A stretch of 44,704 bases of DNA from Gammaproteobacteria bacterium (GTDB taxonomy: Bacteria; Pseudomonadota; Gammaproteobacteria; UBA1113): NCBI GenBank assembly GCA_021773305.1, contig JAJFKH010000093.1, positions 1 through 44,704 of the forward strand, written 5' to 3'. Shown here in pieces: positions 1 through 9,180 of the stretch. Below the pieces are notes generated by a model that did no database searches, was not told the DNA's origin, and saw only the letters and a program-made list of their open reading frames with translations. How positions within the stretch are numbered: position 1 is the stretch's first letter; the number at the start of each line of letters is the position of its first letter. A program made the position numbers and the translations under genes.

Positions 1-60
1 TCACTAAGATAACGACGGCTTCCCTGGTGTCCATTTTCTAATAATTATCAGAGGTGCAGT

Positions 61-159
61 TGGGGTGCAGATTGATTGCTTTCACGTGTTTTTTTCGAAG
101 AGCATAGTCACTCTATGTGACGGAGAAAAAAACACGTGAAAGTGGGCAATCTGCCCCCA
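61..159. repeat. long imperfect inverted repeat upstream of the NACHT gene
   Basis: The arms at about 61-96 and 125-159 are inverted copies of each other. The inner 18 bp (79-96 and 125-142) match perfectly, as CTTTCACGTGTTTTTTTC and its complement. The outer parts share TGGGG and GCAGATTG with a few differences. The 28-bp centre holds a smaller inverted pair, catag at 103-107 and ctatg at 113-117. A transcript could fold into a long hairpin. It may be a MITE-like remnant or a strong transcription barrier before the downstream gene. I see no second copy in the window. The rest of 1-262 shows no convincing gene; a TATACT -10-like hexamer lies at 221-226. Confidence 0.75.
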
Positions 160-262
160 AATGAGACTCTGGCAAGGAAAATATGATTCGCTTTGGGTGT
201 ATATTGGCTAAAAATTAGTATATACTCAACCATACAATTCACACAATAAATGGAGCCACATT

Positions 263-3200
263 ATGCACGGAACCCCCACAAAAGTCCCTACTCAAAATCG
301 CAGTCGATTAACCGATGATGACCATCAACTCAGTCATGGCAGCAACGACTCCACAGGAGGCGATGCTGGTAACCAATACCAAACATTGTGGATGACATTA
401 GCTTGCTTAAATGGAGTTTATGCCCAAGAACTCAGCTTTAAAGAAATTATTTTAGAAGGTCACCATGAACCTTATGATGATATCGAGATCCGTAAAAAAG
501 ATGGAAGCTATACCTTTTTTCAATCAAAGCATAGAGATCAAAAAGGCTCTAATAATATTACGATATCCGAACTTATCTCAGACACGAGCGGCGCTTTCTC
601 GTTACCAAAATACTTCAAGGGTATGATGGCAGAACTCAATAAAGAGACTGATTTAGATAAATGCCATTTTATTATTGGTGTCTCTGCAAGCTTTTCTACG
701 CAATTTCAAAAAAGCCTTTATACGAAAAAGGCAACAAAAGATAGAACAAGAATCACTCTAGAAAAAAACACCTGGACTACTAAAGGAATTTTACAAACTA
801 TCCCAGCAACAGATCTCGATCCTTTACTCACAACTGTGTGTTTTTCAAATGGAACTAATAAAAGTATTGCAGATGATTTTGAAGTTACGCCACAGTATGT
901 GCGCTTTAGTGATAATTTCATTGCCGGTAAACATATAACAACAAGTCAAAAAACCCTGCGTGAAATTATTTTTCATTGCTTGAAGGAATATATCAAAAAA
1001 GAAAAAAATGCTGATTGGATGCCAGAAAATGCTGGTAAAAATCCAGTGCCTTATATTAAACAATTCCTCAAAAATCTTCAGTGGTGGATCAATCAACCTA
1101 AAGTAAAAAAGCTGCAAGCCATTGTGCAAGAATCTCTTGATAGAAACTTTTCTATGGGCGGCAAAACCATTTATCAACATTTTTTTACTGAAATCAAAAA
1201 CAGCGCTAAACGAAATATTGAATCGCTAGATACAAATGCCATTATTAAACATTTACAAGCCGCCAGGGGCCTTTGTCTCACTCAAGAAATTCGCATCAGA
1301 AGCGGCGATTATCGAACAAAAAACCACTTAGAAACGATCGCAATCAATAAATTTTTATTCAATGAAAAGCTGATGGCATTTTTAACTGGCGACAATCAGG
1401 TTTGTTTACTTTATTCAAACACTCCCCTTGAAATAAAATACAGCCTACATAGCACTCTCATAAAAAAATTCGAAAATTTTGATGATTGGTGTTTGGTTGA
1501 TGCTGAAACCAAACCTATTTTTGATAAAAACAATATAGATGGAATAATTGATCACGGTATCAATGATATGGTAAAGTCCAATGCATTAAAGATCATTGCA
1601 TTAGATAATGCAGATAAATTATTACCATCGGCAAGCCCTCAACTGATAGCTCTATGCGATAATTCTGACGTGAAAATTATTTTAACCTGTGCTTTTGAAA
1701 ACCTTGAAGCTCTACAAAAATTGTTGTCCAATAAAAACCCTCTGTCGATTAACTCAAACATATCACTCACCCAGAAGCAAGCCAATACGATCATCAGCAC
1801 AGCTTTATCTAAAGAAAAACAGATCCAACCCTTGCAAAGAATGCCTGTCAACGCCATCCAGCTTGCTCAACATTTAATAGCAGAAGAGATGTTATTATAT
1901 CCTAGCCTATTGAGCAGCTTTTTAGCTGACATCGAATCAGATGGCAGCCTAAAGGCGTGGCTTCCTGAACAATTTACCGTGGAGCATTATCAGGATCCAA
2001 AAATCAAGTTTATGCGCCCCTACTATGCTATTGAGGATGTTTTAGCCATTAAAGATTATGACTGTATATGTGTCGAAGATACATCTAAAAACGTGAAAAA
2101 ATATCTTAAAAAACAAACAAAAATCGAGACATTTTTCGGAAAAAACACAAACTATTTATATTATAAAATAAATGAAAATAAAAAACTTTATCTATATCTT
2201 AGGCATCATGCTAAAAAAGGCCCTAATATGGTTTCTGTTAATCAGCAAGGAACTAAAATAGAAAAGAAAATAAACAGAGAAAATATTAATTATCTCCCAT
2301 CACTATCTCCTCAGGGTTTTTTAGAAAAAAGTCTAGATTTAAAAGAACCTATTTTTTTATTGAAAAAACAACCTGCTCCCCAACGCATTTTAGTATCAGC
2401 GACCTATGGCATGGGAAAAAGCTGTTTATTGAAACGGTTGTTTGGTATTTGGCATAACAATCCTAAATCCTCAGAAAACTATCGTTGGGTGATCCCCTGC
2501 AAATTAACTGACATTGCAAAAAATCCTAAACAGGAATTATTACCTACCATTATCAAGCAACTGATAAACCACGACTTGCTAAAGGATCCTATTTCTCCAT
2601 GGGTGCAACACAGCCTCGAACAAGCTATCAAACAAGGCAACATACTGCTTTTGCTGGATAGCTGGGACGAGCTGTATGAGGAACAATATAAGCCGATGGA
2701 TACTTGGCTCAACCAACTCCCTAAAAATATTAGCATTGTGTTAGCATCAAGACCCCATGCAATACATCATTTGACGATTCCCTTCCATCAAAAATCATCC
2801 TTACATTCACTGGATCTTAAGGATATTAAACAATACACGCATCACTTTTTTAATGGCATTGATAATAAGTTTACTCAACCACTTTTTAAGTGGCTAGGCA
2901 ATGGAAAAAAAGTCACCCTTATTTTATCAAGACCATTACACTTAATACTTTTTTTAACTGCATTGCAACCCTATGCTGACAAATATACCGCAGCAAATAC
3001 CTCCGAAGAAAAAGCAAAAATCATCAATAATATTTCCTGGTATAAGAGTCCTTTATATTGCACTAAACTCTATCAAATAATTATCACAAATCAATTGAAT
3101 CAATACCTTGATAAGCAAGTGGGCGCAAACCCATTGGCTCATATTTCGAAAATATCCGGGATTAATTTACTGACTCAAGCTCACCAGCTGTACTTAAGAG

Positions 3201-4636
3201 AAATTGCATTTGAGCGTATTTTTGAGATAAAAGCGATACCTCTTGTCACTTGTATTGATAAAAAAATTCTCATACAAGAATTGTACAATCTAGGTATCCT
3301 CTCCTTTGCATCCGAAAATCCTAATGAAATTAACTTTGTTTACCGAATTTTTACGGAATATTTTGCAGCCCAATACTTACTCAATGCATTTTGTCGCGGA
3401 TCGGATGATTTTATTGGTAAAAAAATTATTTCACTCATAAAAAACCATGCTATTGATCCGAAATACCAACAGATTTGGGAAATTTTGGGTGAGATGATCC
3501 GCTATGGAGAGCCACTATTAGATTTTGAAGGTATCGGAGAAGAAAAGGATGTATTCAAGCACTTTTCTTTTTTTGAAGATGATTTGTTCGGCAGCTACTA
3601 CCGTTATTTACAATGCTCTCTCAATGGCATAGAGTATGATCAAATCTATGATATCGACGCCATTCGTCAGGGACATTGGTTTGAAAAAATAAAAAAAGAT
3701 AATATGGATAACCTTGTTCGTGACCCTCAATATGAGGATAAGTCTCTTGACAACTTATTAACAACAGCAAGGAATAATAAAAATGAAGCTAAATCCATTA
3801 TTAAATATCTCATTCAAAACAATAAAATCACAGACGGATGGCTAAAAATGTTCTACCTTAGTGACTCTAAATTTGAGACAATATCAACAGACACTATCAC
3901 TAAAATATTAACATCTATCATAACTGCCAATCTTAATAATTTAAAAATATCGGTAAATCAACATTCTTGGCCAAATGCAGCTTGGGGTGGCTATTGGGAT
4001 GTGGATGTCTATTTACCCATTATTCGCCATATGCATCCTAAAATTTATATCATGGGGGCAGCTTATTTTATCCACAGGGTAGAAGATAAAAATAATACTT
4101 ATTTCAGTACAGGTATTCCTTTACGATCATTCGCTGTGATCCATCACTTGATCCATGCAGAAATTGATGTAGATTCCCACAAATTACTGTATATGATGAT
4201 CCTCACCTGGCTAAATGAAGCATGGATGTTTGAATACTACCAGAGTCGCAAATCCCTATGTCAAGCCTTAATTCCAGTATTATTAACTAAAATTATGACA
4301 TCTCTGTCTCAAGACGATAATGAGTTAAAATGCCTCAGCATGCATACATTATTTGCACTCTCCAGGGTATTTAAATTACGCATGGAAATTAATCCTAATG
4401 ATAACAAAGACTTTCAGCTCATCATCAAAGCACCTGTCGGTAACGAAATTTACTCTTACAATATAACGGATCAAGATTATCAATTATTAACAAAGCAACT
4501 TAACGCACTCAAAGAAAAAACTAATTTTAGCGGAGAAAAATTAATTATACCCCAGTTAGATGGCTCGGATTTGGTATTAGAGGAAGAACCTCAGGAGGAT
4601 ATCCCCATACATGCGATGACAGGACTTAAGATCTAG
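263..4636 (+). CDS. Cap4-like nuclease-NACHT NTPase, bacterial NLR-type defence protein
   Basis: Protein of 1457 residues. Residues 32-40 (GGDAGNQYQ), D72/D73 and Q87-S88-K89 resemble the D...QxK core of Cap4/DUF4297-type PD-(D/E)xK nucleases. A NACHT-type STAND NTPase follows: P-loop ATYGMGKS at 713-720, Walker B LLLLDSWDE at about 795-803 with the NACHT D-x-x-D-E pattern, SRP sensor at 826-828, and a winged-helix signature EYFAAQYLL from 1032. The last ~410 residues match no repeat I recognise and would be the sensor. In known Avs/bNACHT systems such proteins detect a phage component, oligomerise and unleash the nuclease; that role here is inferred. Start chosen for GGAG at 252-255, seven bases upstream. 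AT-rich compared with nearby housekeeping genes, consistent with transfer. It overlaps the convergent MFS gene by 11 bp. A host-directed effector is a less likely alternative. Confidence 0.8.
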   Translation: MHGTPTKVPTQNRSRLTDDDHQLSHGSNDSTGGDAGNQYQTLWMTLACLNGVYAQELSFKEIILEGHHEPYDDIEIRKKDGSYTFFQSKHRDQKGSNNITISELISDTSGAFSLPKYFKGMMAELNKETDLDKCHFIIGVSASFSTQFQKSLYTKKATKDRTRITLEKNTWTTKGILQTIPATDLDPLLTTVCFSNGTNKSIADDFEVTPQYVRFSDNFIAGKHITTSQKTLREIIFHCLKEYIKKEKNADWMPENAGKNPVPYIKQFLKNLQWWINQPKVKKLQAIVQESLDRNFSMGGKTIYQHFFTEIKNSAKRNIESLDTNAIIKHLQAARGLCLTQEIRIRSGDYRTKNHLETIAINKFLFNEKLMAFLTGDNQVCLLYSNTPLEIKYSLHSTLIKKFENFDDWCLVDAETKPIFDKNNIDGIIDHGINDMVKSNALKIIALDNADKLLPSASPQLIALCDNSDVKIILTCAFENLEALQKLLSNKNPLSINSNISLTQKQANTIISTALSKEKQIQPLQRMPVNAIQLAQHLIAEEMLLYPSLLSSFLADIESDGSLKAWLPEQFTVEHYQDPKIKFMRPYYAIEDVLAIKDYDCICVEDTSKNVKKYLKKQTKIETFFGKNTNYLYYKINENKKLYLYLRHHAKKGPNMVSVNQQGTKIEKKINRENINYLPSLSPQGFLEKSLDLKEPIFLLKKQPAPQRILVSATYGMGKSCLLKRLFGIWHNNPKSSENYRWVIPCKLTDIAKNPKQELLPTIIKQLINHDLLKDPISPWVQHSLEQAIKQGNILLLLDSWDELYEEQYKPMDTWLNQLPKNISIVLASRPHAIHHLTIPFHQKSSLHSLDLKDIKQYTHHFFNGIDNKFTQPLFKWLGNGKKVTLILSRPLHLILFLTALQPYADKYTAANTSEEKAKIINNISWYKSPLYCTKLYQIIITNQLNQYLDKQVGANPLAHISKISGINLLTQAHQLYLREIAFERIFEIKAIPLVTCIDKKILIQELYNLGILSFASENPNEINFVYRIFTEYFAAQYLLNAFCRGSDDFIGKKIISLIKNHAIDPKYQQIWEILGEMIRYGEPLLDFEGIGEEKDVFKHFSFFEDDLFGSYYRYLQCSLNGIEYDQIYDIDAIRQGHWFEKIKKDNMDNLVRDPQYEDKSLDNLLTTARNNKNEAKSIIKYLIQNNKITDGWLKMFYLSDSKFETISTDTITKILTSIITANLNNLKISVNQHSWPNAAWGGYWDVDVYLPIIRHMHPKIYIMGAAYFIHRVEDKNNTYFSTGIPLRSFAVIHHLIHAEIDVDSHKLLYMMILTWLNEAWMFEYYQSRKSLCQALIPVLLTKIMTSLSQDDNELKCLSMHTLFALSRVFKLRMEINPNDNKDFQLIIKAPVGNEIYSYNITDQDYQLLTKQLNALKEKTNFSGEKLIIPQLDGSDLVLEEEPQEDIPIHAMTGLKI

Positions 4637-5810
4637 CATTCCATTTCATCATCACCAAAGCACAACCTATTCCCAGAGGGACAATCGCTAATTGTAGCCA
4701 ATCAGTATTAGCATACCCTGGGGATCCATTGGCTAAGCTTAATTGTTTCACTAGAAAAATAGATAGGCTGGCGATGAACATTACGATACTGCTGGTTAAT
4801 CCCATGCCCGTTGCTTGATATCCAGGCGGGCATAAGTCCCTTGCTTTAGGGATCACGAGTATTTCTCCCGCGGCAAAAACGCCAAAAAGAAACATAAGTA
4901 TGGAAATCAACCATAGGTTTGTAAGATGACTAAAGATAATAATCACAGCTAATACCATGGAAAAAAAACTTGCTCGCATGAGGATCTTATCAAGAGAAGA
5001 ACGAGCAGCAAACCATCCCATCAATGGCGCACCTACCGCCCAACCTAAGAATAAAAAGGTATTCATATTGGTTGCCTGTTGAAGACTTAAATGATTATGA
5101 TGATAAAAAAATCGGATCCCAAAAAGTTCTGCAAAAATAGGCAATGGTAAATAAAATAGTCCCCCACAAATTCCATTGAGCAAGATTTTTTTATTCTTTA
5201 TAAGTAATTTTACATCATCAAATAACTTTTTAGTGTTTTTTACCCTGTTAACTGGGGTGTTTGGCATCATATAATAAAACAATAGGGATAGTCCTATAGC
5301 AAAAAAAGTCAGTCCATGAAGCGTCAAGCAAAATCCGATGGTGTTGAAAAAGTAAACCAAGAGTTGCTCACCAACAAGTCCTGCAAACATCACAACTGAC
5401 ACAATTAACCCCGTTGCAAGGGGAAAATTTTTCTTGTGAAAATTGTGATTTGCCATTTGCAATACGCCAATAAAAGCAAATGAAGAGCCAATGCCAATTA
5501 AAAAACGTCCGAAATTAACAACCATTGGATAATCTAACTGCAAAAATAGTGCATTTCCTAGGGCGCAGAGCAAGCAGGCAATAACCATTAATTTCTTTTG
5601 ACTCATACAATCGAGCAGTAAACCCACAGGAAGCTGCATCAAGGTATAGCCAAGATAATAATAAAATGAAAATTGACTGATATAGCTATCTGAAATATTG
5701 GAAAATTCTGGAATACCATCCACCATTGCACTGGGCAATATGCGGAGAATATACTCGTAAGAATAAAAAGCAATTCCTATAATAAATAAAAAACTACGTC
5801 TTAATCCCAC
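4626..5810 (-). CDS. tphA: MFS transporter, TphA-like, downstream of icmF
   Basis: A 394-residue, very hydrophobic protein with about 12 predicted membrane helices and an MFS loop 2-3 motif (GLLLDCMSQKKLM) after a helix pattern typical of the major facilitator superfamily (YYYLGYTLMQLPVG). The substrate is unknown; L. pneumophila TphA was named for resemblance to proline/betaine transporters. It starts with GTG four bases after the icmF stop. AGGA from the end of icmF, seven bases before the GTG, serves as ribosome binding site, so translation is probably coupled to icmF. Assignment to TphA rests mainly on position in a dotU-icmF-tphA order; the MFS assignment itself is secure. It is inner-membrane located. 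The 3' end overlaps the NACHT gene tail to tail. Confidence 0.8.
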   Translation of the reverse strand: MGLRRSFLFIIGIAFYSYEYILRILPSAMVDGIPEFSNISDSYISQFSFYYYLGYTLMQLPVGLLLDCMSQKKLMVIACLLCALGNALFLQLDYPMVVNFGRFLIGIGSSFAFIGVLQMANHNFHKKNFPLATGLIVSVVMFAGLVGEQLLVYFFNTIGFCLTLHGLTFFAIGLSLLFYYMMPNTPVNRVKNTKKLFDDVKLLIKNKKILLNGICGGLFYLPLPIFAELFGIRFFYHHNHLSLQQATNMNTFLFLGWAVGAPLMGWFAARSSLDKILMRASFFSMVLAVIIIFSHLTNLWLISILMFLFGVFAAGEILVIPKARDLCPPGYQATGMGLTSSIVMFIASLSIFLVKQLSLANGSPGYANTDWLQLAIVPLGIGCALVMMKWNARS

Positions 5811-5814
5811 GCGA

Positions 5815-8800
5815 TTATCCTAACTGTTCAGAACACTCAAAGGAGCGAAGAAAATCGGGGCTAAATGGGTTCACAATATTGGTACTCACAATTTCAAAGT
5901 CTATTTGGTTATTTTCAATAGCAAAGGTTATATCCATCTTATTCGGTGCAGATGCCTTAATATGTTTTGATTTATCTAAAAGCTTAAACCAACCCCAGAA
6001 TCCTGTTTCAGTATCAACCATCTTCTTACCATCTTTTTGAATCATAGTAATCGTACTGGCATGCATCAACATATCCCCAGGCCAGTTAAATTTGGCGGCA
6101 CGTTGATGATTAAAATCAATTTGTTTGCTGTCAACATCAACCATCACACTGACTAGATCAGGGTTTTTCGCTTTCGCTTTTAGCATAAAACTCACTTGAG
6201 GATTTTTGCTATCTTCTGGATAAAATAAACTTTGAATTAAAACACCTAGCTGAAACTGCTCAAGGGTATCATCCGATAAACCTAATTCTTGATGATGGAT
6301 CTGTTTCCATCGCCATTGGCCTTCAGAAAAATCAATAAAAGGCTTTATCAAGTTTGAATAAAAATGCGCAAGTTGTCCATGAGGGCCAAAGAAATCAGTA
6401 AAATGACTCTCGCTAATTTCCTGTATAGCATTTTTTTCAATAGGATAATGGTTTTTAATGTAAAGATTATAGTAAGGTACGATGGAGGCTTGCCAAGTAA
6501 GATTAAGATATTGTCTGCTCTCTTCTAGCATCAACCCCCAACTATTTTCGACAATACGTTGAGTCCATTGATCCAGTGGTGCAGGCAAATTTTTTGCCTG
6601 TTCTTCCAACTGGTAAAACACATCGCTATTCTCTGGGGATTGCATCTTGGCTAAAGATGCCGAAAAAGCTGCATATTGGGGATTTTTTGCATTAGCAATA
6701 TTCAATAACACGTCATTCAAACGCAATAAATTTGCTCGCAATTCTAATATGTCACTATTAGGATATTGATTAAAAAGATGGTTCAATTTCTGAAACTTGA
6801 TGCTGATCGGTGTTTGTACATTGTGATAAGTGATATCGGTATTTTGATGGATTAGATCGAGTAATGCAGCCAAATGGGAGGCCGCATTAGATAGGCTATC
6901 CACTAATTGTATACCATGCTCAAAACTAGAAAAATCTTCAACATTCAACTGATTAATAACCGATCCCCAAGCCTTAATGTACTGAGCCATATACAATTTC
7001 TGACTTTCTTCAATAATATAATCTGTGGAAAATGACCCGTTCTCTTGTTGCAAACCAGTTAAAATCCCATTTCCATCTTGCAAGATTTGGATTGCTTTAG
7101 GAATTAGCGTCTCAATTGTACGAGAAAAGTAGGCGCGAGAATAAATTGCAGGAATTGTGATGACTTTCCCAGGGTAATCAAAAAATCGGTGCAGTCCCGC
7201 TCCCTGAGGCACAGCGATGGAAAAAACTTCATTAGTAAATAGCAATTCATTCAGAATAATCGCAAAAACAACTTCTGCTGGCGCTTGCTGCCGAAGGACA
7301 TTTCTGGCATCAGCAACCAATGGTTGATTGATAGCGAGAGGCTTAACATGGCTCTGTAAATAATTTAAGAGATGTTTATCTAACTGTTCCACTCGCTTTG
7401 GATCGTTGGGTAATTGCTGTTGCCAAAATTGATGAAACCAATAAGTCATATATTGTTGGTTAGACCGTTCCGGCGATCCCAACATCAAATAAGTTTTTAA
7501 AGCACTATATAAATCTGTTGCAACGCCATTATCCATCATCATCTGTCGGGTGATTTCCCCTTGGAGTTGATAGCTTAAAAAAATCTGCATCACATCAAAA
7601 TAAGCATCATTGGCGGTATTAATGAGTTGCTGATGACGCCCTTTACCCATATCAATAATATCCGAGCCTAACTTCGCACTTAATATTGATAGTGTTTGTG
7701 CCAGCATGTCCAATGCAGGCAGTGCTTGATTCGCTTTAGTAAAATCCGCTTGCTCTGCTAACAATTTATATTGAGCAATTTTTTCTTGTGCTTGATTAAT
7801 AGAAGCAATTTTTTGATTAAAAGAACCCAACCAATAGGAAGTCACGATCCCCAATAACAAGCATCCCGTCACTGTCATCATGGGCATAACAAATTTATGG
7901 ATCTTGCGTTCGGTGGTCAATTGAGATTGAAAAAATATTTTATCTTTGAAAATAACATTATGGAACAAGCTTTTACAGAAAAAGTTTCTTTGAAAAACTT
8001 TTTCTGGTTTTTCCACATGAGTGGATAGCGCAAAAGTTTTGTTTAAAGGCGCTACGAGCCTATCAATCGTGTTATCTTTTGGCTCTGCGCTTGTCAAATA
8101 GATCCCACGCAGCTTTGTTCTGCTTTTTAACGTTGAAATATCTGAAATCGTTTTCACTAACAAAGCAAATTGCTTTTTCAAGCTTTCAATTTGCAGAGGA
8201 AAATCTTTAATAAGAAATCGTTTTTCCTCATTTTGCTCAAGCTGAAGCCGAGTGATCAATCGCTCATTTAGACGCTTTAGCAATAAATCAAATTCCGTGT
8301 CAAAACAATCTATCATTAATTGTGATGTAGACAGATTTTTTTGACTAAAACTAACTCCCCAAAGTTGATCCCGCTCTTGTTGATTTAATGTGTCAAAAAA
8401 TTCATTAAATCCAGAAAGGCAGTCTGCTTTTGTAAATACAATGTAAACAGGTAAATTTGTTTTTAAATGTTTTTGGATATCCAAAAGTCTTTTGCGAACA
8501 CTTTGAAAATACAAATTTTGTCGCTGTTTTGATTCCAATAAAATTTCTTCTAAGCTTAAGGTGATGATTACACCACTTAAGGATGTTCTCTTGTATTTTC
8601 GCAATAACGTTAAGAATGTTACCCAAAAAATCCTAGCTGCGGACATCTTTTTTTCAAAGGAAAAATACTGGCTATTACACTCCATTAAAACAGCCTGCTC
8701 TGTTCCCCACCACTGACAATGGTTTTTAAATGGACTCTCTGCAAGGTTAGAAGATTTCTTTTTTCTGAGCAAAACAGTTAGTTTAGAATGGCTTAATAAA

Positions 8801-9180
8801 CTCGATTTTCCGCTTCCGCTAGGGCCAATGACTAAATACCAGGGTAGACTATAAAGTTTCCCTCGATTTTTTTTTACTTCTTCGCTCTCAAAACTTTGTT
8901 GTTTTATACTATTTGATTGTAAAAACTCAATGGCTGAAACAAAACGTTTTTCTGCCGATACAAGTGCTTTTCTCATGGCCTTCGGCAAACGTCCATAGGA
9001 TAACAGCATTTTTTTATTAGAAGACAGATAAAACCCGCCTATCACAACAGCTGAACCACAGATAAAAACCCGCACCACTTGATTGAAAACCCCGACATAG
9101 GGCATGACAATCCAAGTAGCACCAACAATCGAAAGTAATAAAACAACGTTTAATATCTGTTGAGTCCGGTCACGTTTCAT
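5815..9180 (-). CDS. icmF: IcmF/TssM-family type IVB secretion inner-membrane protein
   Basis: At 1121 residues it has the IcmF/TssM layout: two N-terminal membrane helices (about 10-28 and 34-52), a cytoplasmic GTPase-like domain with Walker A GPSGSGKS at 119-126 and a TKAD motif at 250-253, a third membrane helix near 430-452, then a long periplasmic part. The stretches RGIYLTSAEP and FFCKSLFHNVIF before the third helix are family hallmarks. IcmF with DotU stabilises the Dot/Icm core complex in Legionella; TssM does the equivalent in type VI secretion. I favour Dot/Icm because of the TphA-like neighbour and because no other tss genes are visible. The start overlaps the end of dotU by 11 bp, implying coupled translation. 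No truncation or frameshift is seen. Confidence 0.92.
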   Translation of the reverse strand: MKRDRTQQILNVVLLLSIVGATWIVMPYVGVFNQVVRVFICGSAVVIGGFYLSSNKKMLLSYGRLPKAMRKALVSAEKRFVSAIEFLQSNSIKQQSFESEEVKKNRGKLYSLPWYLVIGPSGSGKSSLLSHSKLTVLLRKKKSSNLAESPFKNHCQWWGTEQAVLMECNSQYFSFEKKMSAARIFWVTFLTLLRKYKRTSLSGVIITLSLEEILLESKQRQNLYFQSVRKRLLDIQKHLKTNLPVYIVFTKADCLSGFNEFFDTLNQQERDQLWGVSFSQKNLSTSQLMIDCFDTEFDLLLKRLNERLITRLQLEQNEEKRFLIKDFPLQIESLKKQFALLVKTISDISTLKSRTKLRGIYLTSAEPKDNTIDRLVAPLNKTFALSTHVEKPEKVFQRNFFCKSLFHNVIFKDKIFFQSQLTTERKIHKFVMPMMTVTGCLLLGIVTSYWLGSFNQKIASINQAQEKIAQYKLLAEQADFTKANQALPALDMLAQTLSILSAKLGSDIIDMGKGRHQQLINTANDAYFDVMQIFLSYQLQGEITRQMMMDNGVATDLYSALKTYLMLGSPERSNQQYMTYWFHQFWQQQLPNDPKRVEQLDKHLLNYLQSHVKPLAINQPLVADARNVLRQQAPAEVVFAIILNELLFTNEVFSIAVPQGAGLHRFFDYPGKVITIPAIYSRAYFSRTIETLIPKAIQILQDGNGILTGLQQENGSFSTDYIIEESQKLYMAQYIKAWGSVINQLNVEDFSSFEHGIQLVDSLSNAASHLAALLDLIHQNTDITYHNVQTPISIKFQKLNHLFNQYPNSDILELRANLLRLNDVLLNIANAKNPQYAAFSASLAKMQSPENSDVFYQLEEQAKNLPAPLDQWTQRIVENSWGLMLEESRQYLNLTWQASIVPYYNLYIKNHYPIEKNAIQEISESHFTDFFGPHGQLAHFYSNLIKPFIDFSEGQWRWKQIHHQELGLSDDTLEQFQLGVLIQSLFYPEDSKNPQVSFMLKAKAKNPDLVSVMVDVDSKQIDFNHQRAAKFNWPGDMLMHASTITMIQKDGKKMVDTETGFWGWFKLLDKSKHIKASAPNKMDITFAIENNQIDFEIVSTNIVNPFSPDFLRSFECSEQLG

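Noticed and set aside
845-1180. 111-codon minus-strand frame inside the NACHT gene
   Set aside because: It is a shadow frame; the plus-strand protein has recognisable domains across the locus.
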